From assembly GCA_020055645.1 (NCBI GenBank), contig CM034549.1:18125930-18189929 (forward strand): a stretch of 64,000 nt of DNA, read 5' to 3'. The stretch is from Tomocerus qinae (taxonomy: Eukaryota; Arthropoda; Collembola; Entomobryomorpha; Tomoceridae). Position numbers and translations under genes: made by a program. A model generated the notes under the pieces. It saw only the letters and a list, made by a program, of their open reading frames with translations. It made no database searches and had not been told where the DNA came from. Of this stretch, positions 13,547 through 25,418 are shown in pieces. Position 1 is the stretch's first letter. Each line of letters opens with the position of its first letter.

Positions 13547-14339
13547 ATGAACGCCGTGAGTTCACATACTAAAAAATTTTATTCAATATTTTCCAAATTT
13601 TCAAAATTTCAAAATTAAAAGTTACTAATCGATTTTATTTCTAGATCGCTGTTGTATTTCTTGCTGCCGTCGCCGCCGCTTCCGCTGGAGGCCTCGGATA
13701 CACTACCGCTGTTGTAAGTATACAGAACATCTGGAATATATTTCACAGCATATGAATTTTGGTAATTAATATTTCTTGTAATTTCTAAAGGGTGCCCCAG
13801 TAGCTGCTACCTATGGTGCTGGATATGCTGGATATGCTGCCCCAGCTTACTCTTCCGGATTCTACAATGCTGGAGTTAGACAAGTCGCTTATGCTGCCCG
13901 CCCAGCCGTTAGCTACGGAGCTGTAAGTTTTCCTCAATTTACCCATTTATCTCGTTACAATTTACAGAATTAATTCACAATTAATAATTTTCAGGTTGCC
14001 GCCCCAGCTTATGCTGGATATGGAGGATATGCCGCCCCAGCTGCTGCCGTAGCTTACGGACACGGATATGCTACCCCAGCTCTCGCTCACGGATATGCTA
14101 CCCCAGCTCTTGCTCACGGATATGCTGCCCCAGCTTATGCCCACCACGCTGTAAGCTTAATCTCAATTATTATTCCACCATTTTTGAATACAAGTTACTG
14201 AAACTAAAAATATCTACATAAAATTCCTAATAAATCTATTTGAATGTTTTAGGTTGCTTCCCCAGCTCTTGCCACCTATGGAGCTACCACCCTCGGAGCC
14301 GCCGCTTATGGAGCTGGTGCCTATGGATCTTACTATTAA
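13547..14339 (+). CDS. Ala/Gly/Tyr-rich cuticular-type structural protein
   Basis: Five coding exons: 13547-13555, 13645-13713, 13791-13922, 13995-14150, 14253-14339; 150 residues. The first exon encodes only Met-Asn-Ala, a layout typical of arthropod cuticular genes. A signal peptide (IAVVFLAAVAAASA) is followed by low-complexity sequence with repeated GYAAPA/GYATPA blocks separated by LAHGY. AAPA/AAPV repeats are well known in arthropod cuticular proteins, so a secreted component of cuticle or a similar extracellular matrix is likely. There is no Rebers-Riddiford chitin-binding domain. Codon use is strongly biased to GCT/GCC and GGA, unlike its neighbours, suggesting high expression. All introns are phase 0. 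The exact cuticular subfamily cannot be set by eye. Confidence 0.85.
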
Positions 14340-15732
14340 ACTATTTAATAAGCCAGTATTCAAATTGTTCACAATTTACAAAATCATTAAATTGTTCAAT
14401 CAGTATTCTTCAGTTATGCAATAAAACAAATCATTAGATACTAAACACAACCTTAAGACAATTGCTTACAATTTACTTTTTATTGTGCTCACCTTCATAA
14501 AATTTTTTGAAGCCATAGTTTATTTATCACACTCCAGTCTTAGAAATTCTTCATAAATAAATATAGTAGGTAACATTACAAATTTTAAATCAATTATGTT
14601 TCATCAGCACTTAAGTTAACGAACACTAATTGTGTGAAGGGAATGGTTGACTAAATTTTTTGTCTATTTTAAAGTTTTCAATACAGCCCTATTCTACTTC
14701 TCGAGCATTTAGTGCTCCGTATCTATCTGTAGGATGTTAATGCACTGCACTGGTTTCATTTTTATGTCATACAAATTCTTAGTGTTCAGAAGTCGTCCAT
14801 CGATTGTAAATTCTTTATCTGGATGGCGTGTCTAGATATGAATTTGGGTATGTATATCACGTATATAATTTTGTAAAGACTATTCCTACTACTACTAACC
14901 CTGCAGCAATTCATTATTTAAAAGCATAGTTCGCGAGAAATACATTTTTACAGGTTATCCACACAACTGACCCGAAAATCATAAATTGTAAATATATTGG
15001 TGCCAAAAATGGCATGAGCTCATACTGGATTACTTGGAATTTGGAGTTAAAATCTTTAAAGAAACCTATTAGTTATATATTATGATGGTATTTGGCAGTT
15101 ATAATGGTTCAACGAACATAGACATACCTATAATAGTTATAATACTTATAATGCACATTTTAGGCAATTAGAAACATCCAACCACGGAGTTCTAAAGGAA
15201 TTATTGTATTTGAAGATTTCTAGGTATGAAAACATCATTATGTGCAATAATAATTATCAATAGTATCATTGATCATCAATGGGATGAGCAAAATTGTATA
15301 GTAAGAAACTGAAAATGCGGCTAGTGATATTGCTGCCTATGAAAAGTAAACACCTCGGTGGTACATTGTGCTTTGATTCGCAGTTTATCATAGCAATAAT
15401 ACAGAAATTGCGAAACTTTTAGCCATTCTCCAATTGGTGGACTCTAGAAAAGGGATTTATTTATACTAGTGCATATAATTCGGATTATGTCTGATTAAAC
15501 TGCGTTGATCATCGAAAGTTTCGAACGTACTGGAAAATACCATTTCGACACGAAAGATGAATCGATGAACTTGGAGGAAGATGGAAATAAAAAATTAGCG
15601 ACAGACTTATCAGCCGCTATTTAGTACAAATCTTTCCACGATTTTTTAAGATGGTTATAGATATTAATATTTAGATATGATTCAGTACAGTTGGACTTGC
15701 CTCTATCTACCGCACCTACATTGCTGTTCTCA
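14340..15732. other. Intergenic, with the cuticular polyadenylation signal
   Basis: AATAAA at 14420-14425, 81 bp past the cuticular stop, is a likely polyadenylation signal. The rest is AT-rich with no recognisable gene, RNA or repeat. Confidence 0.55.
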
Positions 15733-15740
15733 TATATAAA
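15733..15740 (+). promoter_or_regulatory. TATA box of the pacifastin-like gene
   Basis: TATATAAA within CATATATAAACCC, about 240 bp before the start codon at 15974, which implies a 5' UTR near 200 bp. No strong initiator seen at the expected distance. Confidence 0.55.
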
Positions 15741-15973
15741 CCCAGATTTCCTTAACCATCTTCACATTTACATTTTACATCCACCGAGTTGGACTCATTA
15801 AATCAGTCCATCCCCATACAGTGCTCCAGAGCAACATTTCATACAACTTCAACAATATTGACAATTTACTCGCACATTCACATCACAATAATATTTACTC
15901 AAGTGCCATTTCGTGAGCAAACCTCCTTTACACTAATCTCCAATCTGTGATCTACAATACTACTTAATTAATC

Positions 15974-16372
15974 ATGAAATTCGCAATTGTTTTTACATTC
16001 CTTGCTGTCATCCTAGTCCAAATATGTATAACGGAATCAGCTCCGACTCAACATAGGAGTCTTACTGTTAAGAAATGTAAGTACAGATATTAAATTACGA
16101 AAACGGACTATTTATTCAATAAATTGGATTATTAAATCTAATTTTGTCAATATTGGTGTTGGCAAAATTTTATGCGAATATCTTTTACCAATTTTGTATT
16201 TTGTTTTACAGTGGACTGTAAAAAACCATTTTACGATGGCTGCAATTGGTGTATCTGTGACGAATTTGGAGGATTGGATTGCTCAAGATTCCCTTGTTCA
16301 AGCGAAGAATCATCAGAAGTTGGATTTGATAATGTGCTACAATTGTCAAACGACTACGATAATGTTATATGA
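15974..16372 (+). CDS. Small secreted pacifastin-type serine protease inhibitor
   Basis: Two exons, 15974-16076 and 16212-16372; 87 residues. A clear signal peptide (MKFAIVFTFLAVILVQICITE) leads to a short polar segment, then one six-cysteine domain: C-x7-C-N-W-C-I-C-x3-G-G-x2-C-S-x3-C. This matches the pacifastin light-chain motif, C-x(9-12)-C-N-x-C-x-C-x(2-3)-G-x(3-6)-C-T-x3-C, apart from a shorter first loop and Ser for Thr. Pacifastins are arthropod inhibitors of trypsin- and chymotrypsin-like proteases. The C-terminal tail after the last Cys is acidic and Ser-rich. In the usual position, between the last two cysteines, the reactive-site region reads SRF. The short first loop leaves some doubt about activity. 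Confidence 0.75.
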
Positions 16373-18516
16373 TTGGAATTTGTTCTTCGATATACATAGA
16401 GATCACTTAGACATCCTAATAAACTGAATTTAGGTAGGTAAAATGATAATTTGACTTTTTAACTACCTATTTGACTAAAACCAAACGCTTAAACATTAAG
16501 GACTTCCCGGAAACTGATAAGAAGCTCAAAGTGTTGTTTGTATTATATTTTGTGGTTGTTTTATTTCATACAGTTAGTTATATAGTCTAATTGTTAATAT
16601 TTATTACCTTTATGTTATTTAATACTCTAATAGCCCCGTAGTGCTCATAAATCTACTGAATACGATGCTAAGACAGTTAAGAGTACTTTTATTTATATTT
16701 GTGTAGATACATTTAGTATACCATTTTAACACTTTATTGTACATAAATATTAAGTTAAGACGGTTTTATATTTTGATTCGTTTCAAATGGCAAAATGACT
16801 TAAGGATAAACTTATAGTTCAATCTCTGTACATATAGTTTAAGTTCGTACACTATTTTCTTAGGAAATTATACCTGAAAACATAAAAAGTTGCAATTACT
16901 ACAACGATAAATAATTACCAATAAATGATAAGCAGTTTGCCCTGATATAATAACTCACAGTACAAAGCAGTTATTATTTTGCATATTTTATAAAATAATA
17001 TTTCATACCCATATCAAATATGCTCATATAGGCTACTAAAATCCATGAGTGGTCTTACGATACAAACTTTCTTATGTAACATGGCTTCTTTAATGCATCA
17101 TAGAATCGTATATGTAAAAAATATCATGTAGAATAACAGAAAGTTTTTAATTCATTATTCATTAAATGCTACTTCAATATAAACATGAAAATAATTTCAA
17201 ATATTTATCATAAAACAGTATTAATACACTTCAATATATTTATTTGTCTACAAAGGGACTTCTGTGGGTTTAGGGCAGATTATTAATCTGATGCAATTCA
17301 CAAAATGAGTAATCTACTATTGACAAAACTGTATGGATATTATACTTAGATGATTAAGATTTGTTGCAATATTATTACATTGTGAAATTCATTTCATGAA
17401 ATATCCATAATCATATACCAGAGAAATATTTAGTTGATTTTAATTGATACAAAATTCTAAAATAGCTCCCATTCAATCAGAAAAGGTAAAAACATTGCTA
17501 TAAAGAGAAGGGTATATATTTAATCGTAATATATTTACACAGAGCAAAAACTAGTTAGCTTATTTGTCGCGTGACCATTAAAATGGCTTTCTAACGTTCT
17601 GGCGACTACACATTAATCTATGGAATAGGACACCTATTATAACGTAATAAATGTAGAATTTTAGGGAATGCCAATTTTTTAATAATTGTAATTTAACTTG
17701 AATTTATTTTAGATAAACAGTCAAGTTTCTTTTGGTATTCAATATGTTATACTAAAGCAACCCATTTGCATAATCTTGCAGTTTACGTCAATCTTCATTA
17801 TCTCTGAGACAGAATGTAATATCTCACTGCTAAGTTATAATTACGACGATAGGGAGTCCACAAATGAATGTGATATCTTAATTGTGGCATACCCAAGATG
17901 GCTAAATTATAACCTTTGCTAATTTTGCAAAGCAAGTAATAGAGTGGTTGAATCATTAGTATATTATTGTGATGAATGTGTGTTGTTGTATATGTATGTC
18001 ACAATAGTTCGGAAGAGTTTATTCCCCTCATTTCATCCGCAAGGTCAAAAGACAGTTTATCACAACTCTTAAAAGTAATTCAGTAGCAAAAAGTGATTGT
18101 GTTACTAAATAAATCAATAGAATCTTCTTGGTTATTCAATTCTCAGACAATTATTAATCTCCATGAAAGTACAAAGATTTACGTAAGTCAACTAATACAG
18201 CTCTATAGCTATATATAATATTTCAACCATTCATTACCACTAATTTACGTATCTCTTCTTTCTTGCTGAGTCTACTGCTACAAAATGGCCTGATCTAGAG
18301 GAAGCCAGACTTCCACTTTACAACTTTTCATTCATATTTTAATAAAACGTCAGCATAAGATGATTAAAATATCTGATTGTAATAGGGAACAAGAAGATGA
18401 TATTTTACTACTTTATCAACTGCATGGTATCAACTTAACATATCCCTCATTATTCTCAAAGCTCCCCTATTTGTCCGATCTTCCTATTCTATTACATCTT
18501 ACATCTTTATCTACTA
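16373..18516. other. Intergenic, no gene seen
   Basis: AT-rich DNA with no recognisable coding exon, RNA gene or transposon end. It includes the 3' UTR of the pacifastin-like gene. Confidence 0.5.
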
Positions 18517-19149
18517 CCTCCCTGTCCACTACCCCTTAGTTATAATACCTCCATGTCCACTACCCCTTAGTTATACTACCTCCCTGTCCACTATCCCTTA
18601 GTTTAATACCTCCATGTCCACTACCCCTTAGTTTAATACCTCTATGTCCACTACCCCTTAGTTTAATACCTCTATGTCCACTACCCCTTAGTTTAATACC
18701 TCTATGTCCACTACCCTTTAGTTATACTACCTCCCTGTCCACTACCCCTTAATTTTAATATCTCAATGTCCACTACCCCTTAGTTATACTACCTCCCTGT
18801 CCACTACCCCTTAGTTATACTACCTCCCTGTCAACTACACCTTAGATTAATACCTCCATGTCCACTACCCCTTAGTTATACTACCTCCCTGTCCACTACC
18901 CCTTAGTTTAATACCTCCATGTCCACTACCCCTTAATTTTAATACCTCCATGTCCACTACCCCTTAGTTATACTACCTCCCTGTCCACTACCCCTTAGTT
19001 TAATACCTCCATGTCCACTACCCCTTAATTATACTACCACCCTGTCCACTACTCCTTAGTTTAATACCTCTTTGTCTACCAGCCCTTAGTTATACTATCT
19101 GCCTGTCTACTTCCTACCTCCCTGTCTATTACCCCTTAGTTGTACCTCC
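18517..19149 (+). repeat. Minisatellite, about 20 copies of a 30-31 bp unit
   Basis: Tandem units of the form CCTCCATGTCCACTACCCCT followed by TAGTTATACTA or TAGTTTAATA. Two unit lengths (31 and 30 bp) alternate, with variants CCTCCCTG, CCTCCATG and CCTCTATG. Three adjacent units near 18602-18690 are nearly identical. The array decays at its right end. Short reverse-complement-like pieces (GGGAGGTAGTGG, GGGGAGGTATGAG) lie at 19255-19320. Confidence 0.92.
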
Positions 19150-20254
19150 AGATTGAACTACTCATATTTATGTCGTTTTTACCTTAACATCGGTAACGAT
19201 CTGGCATCAAAAATTTCGTCAATGTTATAGAAGAGTGGTAGAATTGGAAGATATAATAGGGAGGTAGTGGAACTGAAGAGTATTCTAATAGGGGAGGTAT
19301 GAGAATGCGGGAGGTGTTAGAGCATAATCTGCTAACTGTAGCACTATAAATCAAAATTGTGCCCAGCTAAGCTTAAAATTCCCTAGCGTAAGTTTATTAT
19401 TTGCTGATGCAACAGTAGCTCACTTAAATTAAAATTCTGCCGATTTAATTTATGCGAAATAGTCAACTGAGTGTGATTCAAGTTCGGTTGATGCCTTCAA
19501 TTACATAATGCATTAACTACGCATCCCTTCTTTTTGGTATCTGTGAACATCAATATTATCTCTTTTCCACTGTTGTATGAATTTGTGCATGATTTATGGT
19601 TAATAAGGTCATGAACTTGGTCAAGTGTACCGTATCTGTTTATAACTCTCATATTTCATTCGATTTCGTGTTCATGAGTATGCAGAGTCTCGACCTGAAC
19701 GCTCTGATACTATATATAGCTGACTCATACAAAATATACATCAACGGACTTGCTTTTGTCGTTTTGTCGTAGTTCTTGCCGAACAAAATGAAAAATAACA
19801 TGAGATTTTCTTCGTAATGTAATGTCGTAAGTATATACTTACTGCTGCGTAGGTAGTCAACTTACCTAATACTAATCACTTAATAATGTAACTTTACACA
19901 AGGCCTTACTGAATCGATCCGTTGTTCCGATAAATGATGCAACCATACCACGCGTTCACACTGTTTGCATCCTGAACTGTACCAACAATAATTTATTCAT
20001 GCATGGTCAACATTGAAATTTTGCAATTTGTTGACTGCTAGAGCAAACAAAAAATTTTGTTTTTTATCCTCTCCCAATTTTTTCGCTTTATCTGTGTATC
20101 CAAATACATATCGGCGCCACTTTTTTCCCTAAGTCTTTGAAAATGCTTCTTGCCGAGTAGCATGGCTCAACACACTCCGATATAATAATTAATCAAAAAA
20201 AGTTGTTTTCCTTGAATTAAAAAAATTTAATAATTTTCATCAAAAACATATTCA
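19150..20254. other. Intergenic, no gene seen
   Basis: AT-rich. A TATATATAG near 19710 is followed within about 75 bp by a short ATG frame ending at a GTAATG, but no second exon could be supported. Confidence 0.45.
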
Positions 20255-20328
20255 TGGCCCGTGAGGGGATCGAACCCGCGACCTTCGCGTTATTAGCACG
20301 ACGCTCTAACCAGCTGAGCTAACGGGCC
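20255..20328 (-). tRNA. tRNA-Ile (anticodon AAU)
   Basis: The reverse complement begins GGCCCGTTAGCTCAG and ends ACGGGCCA. The acceptor stem pairs GGCCCGT with ACGGGCC, the T arm carries GGTTCGATCC, and the anticodon loop reads CTAATAA with AAU as anticodon. Length is 74 bases with no intron. A run of five T follows the 3' end on the transcribed strand, fitting Pol III termination. It reads isoleucine codons after A-to-I editing of the first anticodon base. Confidence 0.96.
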
Positions 20329-21620
20329 ACTCTTGCTATCACTCAATTTAATAAAAATTTTATTTAAATCCGCACTAATGCTGATATAAAATTATAAATG
20401 CTCAGATTTATGGTTAAACTGAGGGAAGTAATATCGCTATGTGTTATTATACTAAAGGTTATGATTTAGAAATCTGGTACACATGTCTATACAATTCATA
20501 TACTGATTGCCCTGATTGCCGAAGAATTATAATGTAATCTTTATTGTACATAATAATAAAACGGTTATTATACGCATATACTTTTCATTGCCGCTGCCGC
20601 GCCGGACTTATATAAAGAAAAGATGGTTTTCCACATTGTATTAAAACACAGGATTGGCTGATTGGGTAACGATATATTTTTGTATAGCATTAAGGTATTT
20701 ATTTAAATTATATAAATTATATTGATTGAGTCCTATTGAGTACTACGATTAAACTCATTTGGTTTGTGTATAGCACTAAGGCAGGCAACATCCTTGAACT
20801 TTAATACAAACAATCGAATGAAAGGTATCAACGCGTATTAATACGTACTGCAACTAATAAAGTCGCACATTGAAAGAAAATATTTCTATAGCTCTCTGGT
20901 ACATGCCCATTATGTTTGGTTAGGAAAACATGACACATTCCGACAGTTTCTTTCTAAATATAACTCTGATAGGTAAAATGGCTTTTGGGATGAGGAGCAA
21001 TTAGGGGATTTCATGTAAATAGGTCGGACGTTTAGCTTTTTAGCTAGTATACATCTGCTATATACTGAACACTAAAGGTACACCACACCTATTTATATTA
21101 CAGCAGGTCTGTACAGTGAAATCTGTAGTTAGGTACTGTACTTATAATTTACAAAATAACATGGTTATTGTTTGTGTAACTAAATCTGTAGAGTGTTTGT
21201 GAGGCAGTCGAAAGTAAAGGCGTGAATTGCGTCTAACAATGGAAAAGGAATTGGCTAACAATAATTGCACTGACTTTGTATGTCATTGTGTCATTCATTA
21301 TAACAGTTGGGTAGCCAAAATCTCTGTTTAAAATATCTCCCTAAGGTAAATACTTACAAGAGTAAATAAATAGTCACATTCACAAAGTGTATAAAGCGTT
21401 TACATGGTTGAAAATAATATTCATAACATTTACTTTTCTACTTAATGTGTGTATGATTAGTTGAATGAATTGGCTACAGAGCCAAAGCTATAACTATAAC
21501 TCAACCAACTGCATTGTAAGCATGCTGGATTAACGCAATTACATAACCATTTGCTCTTCAAACCTACACTATTATCATAATTATCATAATTTAATTTCTA
21601 TATGAACTCTTAGTTAACCT
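20329..21620. other. Intergenic, no gene seen
   Basis: AT-rich DNA with no recognisable exon, RNA gene or repeat family. Confidence 0.5.
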
Positions 21621-21843
21621 GAGAAAATGACTCGTGAATATTGGGAATAATTTTTGGAAAATTAAAGAAAATGTCTCTTGAAAATTGGGGAAAATGTCTC
21701 GTGAAAATTGGGGAAAATGTCTCGTGAAAATTGTGGGAAATGTCTCATGAAAATTGGGAAAATGTCTTATGAAAATTGGGAAAATGTCTTATGAAAATTG
21801 GGAAAATGTCTCATGAAAATTGGGAAAATGTCTCATAAAAATT
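21621..21843 (+). repeat. Tandem repeat, about 9 copies of a 22-23 bp unit
   Basis: Units follow GGGAAAATGTCTCGTGAAAATT, with variants CTCTTG, CTCATG and CTTATG in the middle. The first copy is degenerate. Five units at the right end are almost identical (22 bp), whereas the left units carry an extra G (23 bp), so the array probably grew from the right. Confidence 0.9.
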
Positions 21844-23597
21844 ACACTACCTTCATAGTTGCATATAAAAATTTTAATATACTATTTCTAAATACTGATG
21901 AAACCTACATGTAATATATAACAAAGAATATTCTTAAGATCTACTTTATATTCTAAATGTTTTTGTTATTAATCATATAACATGCAAGAGATTATCAGAA
22001 AATCTTCAAAAGCACTAAAAAATAATGTGAAGTTTTTCTAATAAATCATCTGTTAGCCATCGTTTTGAATATAAAATTGAAAATCAATATCTGAATTGTG
22101 AAATTGATTGAATTTAAGGAATTCCTTGTCAAGTATTGCTTACGTGCGAGTTGGTCTGTCTTTGGGATCTTGTTATTATTTCAGTAAGGTTAAAGTAATA
22201 AGTTGAAAAGAAACTACGCATTTAATATTTGGAGTTTGTTATTCGGGAACACGGTTAGATTATGTTTATTCTGTCATGCTTTCCCCCATTCGTAGCCAAC
22301 TTTTCAAGTGAAATGTGCCGTAAGACATAGCTAAGTAGGTAAGTGACAAGAGCAGAGCGTGTATATGATGAAATGGTATATTCTCCAGTCTTGAGTAAAA
22401 TATCATAATTCGTGTAGTATTTTTTCTCGTTAGCCTAAGCATAATGTAATGCCAGTCACGCCTTGCCTACGCTTATCTCACAAGATGCAAAGTCGTGTCA
22501 AAGTCATCATGTTGATAGTGTATAATGTTATGGAGTGAACTCATCTTAAGTCATTTATAGATACTCAATCAGCAACAAGAACTTTCTTCGTCCTTGGCAC
22601 ATAGTCAAAACGGTAATTCTTAAAAACTGTGGACTGGGAAAAGACGGATTTTTACAAACGGAAGCTAACATTTCCATACGTTTTCTTACTGAAAACCAAT
22701 AACAACCTTTAAAATATGCATTTGAAGTATCTATATTCGGTCACATAGAGCAAATCTACATCTGAAAATCTATATAGCTACCACAAACTAGTATACTAAG
22801 GTACTTCAAACAAATAATCAATCAACATACCACACTTCAGTGGTATCTATACACTTCTCCTCATTATTATTATGAGTAGTCATGTACCTAGATAATATTT
22901 GGAACTCTGTTGAAAACAGAGTTGAAAATACCTTTTTTTACCGTGTAGGAAGAAAGAGTCACAGAAGCCAAGGAGTTTTGAACGTATGCATATTATTATT
23001 AGGTGTCTTTAGTTCGGGTCAAACCCGAAATACGAACATATGTAATACTTATCCTAGTTCACACTTGCATTAGGCCAAAGAGAATTTCCATCTGTCAAAA
23101 TAAAAGGATGAGAACACAGCTGATGCTCCGCACAAGTCAATATCTTGTTAATTTGCTTATTTATGCAGATATACAACACTTATTTTTATCTGTTTTCGCT
23201 TCACTCTACTTTTATGCATATGAAAACAGTTCGCTTCTTTTCTGCACATGATATTTAAAATCTCATCCATTAAGCTAAAAGTGTACGATGCTTTATTTCA
23301 AAAGAAAGTCAAAAAGATCCAATGAAAAAAAACAAATGAGCTTTGTTTAACAATACCATTTGTTCTAGAAAGATATTTGCACCAAAGCATTAAGTCGTTT
23401 CAGGTTAACCGGAAGAAACATAAATATTGGCATGAGTAATTGTTCCTCTTCCAGAATATTTAAAAGAAGAGATGCCAAGGCATGAAGAGGAGCGCCGAAA
23501 GATTTTACGTCCGGCTAATTTGGTAATTTCGGCTTCTGCGCTCCCGAGCAAACAAATAGAAATACCATAATCTGGAGTTCAGCAAAATCTCAAAGTG
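21844..23597. other. Intergenic, no gene seen
   Basis: AT-rich DNA. Small open frames at 22882-23251 have no recognisable domains. Confidence 0.5.
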
Positions 23598-23605
23598 TAT
23601 ATAAG
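23598..23605 (+). promoter_or_regulatory. TATA box of the troponin-C-like gene
   Basis: TATATAAG within GTGTATATAAGTC, 140 bp before the start codon at 23738. Confidence 0.55.
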
Positions 23606-23737
23606 TCATCTAAGCATCTCCCGTTTAAGTGCCACTTGTCTATCAAACTTTCAGAGTGCAACTCCAAAGGAAAACCATAAACCAACTCCACACTCAAAGA
23701 ATTTATTTGTTCATAAAGTTTTCATATTTCAAATAAA

Positions 23738-24653
23738 ATGGTAACTTTTTTACAATTTAATTGCAATCACTAATACTGAATACTATTTAATCCCTACTAC
23801 TAACAATATCTCTAACGATCATTAAAATACTAAAAAATTTTTATTACATTCATTATTCTGTATTATATAAGATTTGTTTCAATTATATTTTCAGGCTGAA
23901 CTCCTCGACAAGCAGGAATGTAAGTAAATGAATAACTGACAGCAATTTAAACATGAATTTTCTAAATTATTTTGCTATATTTGCGAAATTATACTAAAAC
24001 TTTCTGGTAAATGTTTTTGCAGTGATTCAAAAATCTTTCCGAAGAGCTTCTTTGACAAATGCGGGGGTTGCCTTAATTGAAACTGACAGAATTGAAGAAA
24101 TCTTGAGCCAACTTGGCCAGGCTTATGATCAGAAGGAAGTCCGTGAATACATTAAGAAAAATGATCCTGAAAGTAAATACTGTTTCATTTTCAAAGCATT
24201 ATGGTGTACCCTTAAGTATTAACATAGTGTCTGTAAGTAACTGTATTCACCATTGTAATACAAAGTATATTTGCACATTACTATTACACATACACTCCAT
24301 CCAATCGAGATTTTTAATTTAATGTCAATCGTTTCTTTTCCTGCTCATACCTATTAAATCTCTAACGACATAAATAGTACAGATTGCTATTAATATTGAT
24401 AAGATTGCAACTTAAAACAATTCCTATTGGATATTTTCATTTAATTAGCATCTCAGTAACATGAGGTTGGTGTTGGGTAAGATGCCAATTCGCTAATGGA
24501 TTTATTTGACTTGCAGATACCGGCGTTTTCAATTTCGAACAGTTCAATCAACTTTGCACTGTCTTCCTGAAAGATCCAGCAGCTTTGGCCAAGTATCAAG
24601 GTGACGAATTTTCTTTTAAGCATCTCATAAGGCCACAAGACTTTCCTCGCTAA
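23738..24653 (+). CDS. Short troponin-C-like EF-hand protein (single lobe)
   Basis: Four exons: 23738-23740 (only the ATG), 23895-23919, 24023-24172, 24517-24653; 104 residues. An exon holding just the ATG is typical of arthropod troponin C and myosin light-chain genes. The sequence follows the troponin C N-lobe: a helix (LLDKQELIQKSFRR), a first loop, IETDRIEEILSQLGQAYDQKEV, then NDPENTGVFNFEQF and a second helix. Neither loop looks able to bind calcium well: the first lacks acidic ligands and the second has Gln at the last ligand position where Glu is usual. Troponin C is about 150 residues with two lobes; here the frame ends after one, in a basic tail. No exons for a second lobe were found before 25.4 kb. 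It may be a divergent or truncated paralogue. Confidence 0.7.
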
Positions 24654-25418
24654 GCAAATGCGACTTTTGGGTTCGTCAAACTCCTATCTGCTCTTCGTCG
24701 GCCCGTTTTTCAATTTAATATGGTACATACTATAATAAAGCATACAATATTCAAACCAGATTGTTCAACTTATCGATGTAAATATAAATATAGGCTCGTT
24801 CGTTGCAATTCGCAATGTTCTCAAGCAGCGTGTCACGCTTAAAAGTTTGCTAAAACTGCATTAAGTATAAATGTATCTCCTAATAACAAATGCTTAAATG
24901 TGCATTACGCTGTACATAGTGGGTCGGCAAATATTATGGGAATCTAATATGTGCATACCTGTTTAACTTCTGTATTAGAGAATGCATGTATATGTACTAT
25001 AATTGTATATAACGTATACAAAATGTAACTACTACTGCCATTTTAGTCTTTGTCTTCACTAACAGTGCCAATGCTAACATTGGTCCATCTAAGTAAACTA
25101 AAAACCAAGGAATAAAGACTAAATATTTTAAAATGTGAGAACCAAAAAGAATTCTTTGTGTTCGTCCGGAGCAAATGAATAAATAATTATGATCAACAAA
25201 ATACTTTTATCCTGCCTGATTTATTCATGATCAATAAATCATACGGTCAATTATCAGCATTAAAATTTTGTGCTATGAGATTTGAGAAAAGAAGCACTTG
25301 TGAATATAATTTACTTAGCGAAGAATTAAATTCTGCTGGATTTTGCAGTATTTTCCGCACTAGCCAATACTTAGCACTACTTTCAATTTTCACTGAATGT
25401 CGATTGTTGATTTAACTT
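24654..25418. other. Intergenic between convergent genes
   Basis: It holds the 3' ends of the troponin-C-like gene (AATAAA-type signals near 24733 and 25112) and of the minus-strand EcKinase-like gene. No C-lobe EF-hand exon is visible. Confidence 0.5.

Noticed and set aside
18500..19330. CRISPR-like array
   Set aside because: Units are contiguous without unique spacers and the DNA is eukaryotic; it is a minisatellite.
19705..19830. TATA-like motif followed by a short ATG frame and a possible donor
   Set aside because: No downstream exon, no signal peptide or domain; cannot be told from chance in AT-rich DNA.
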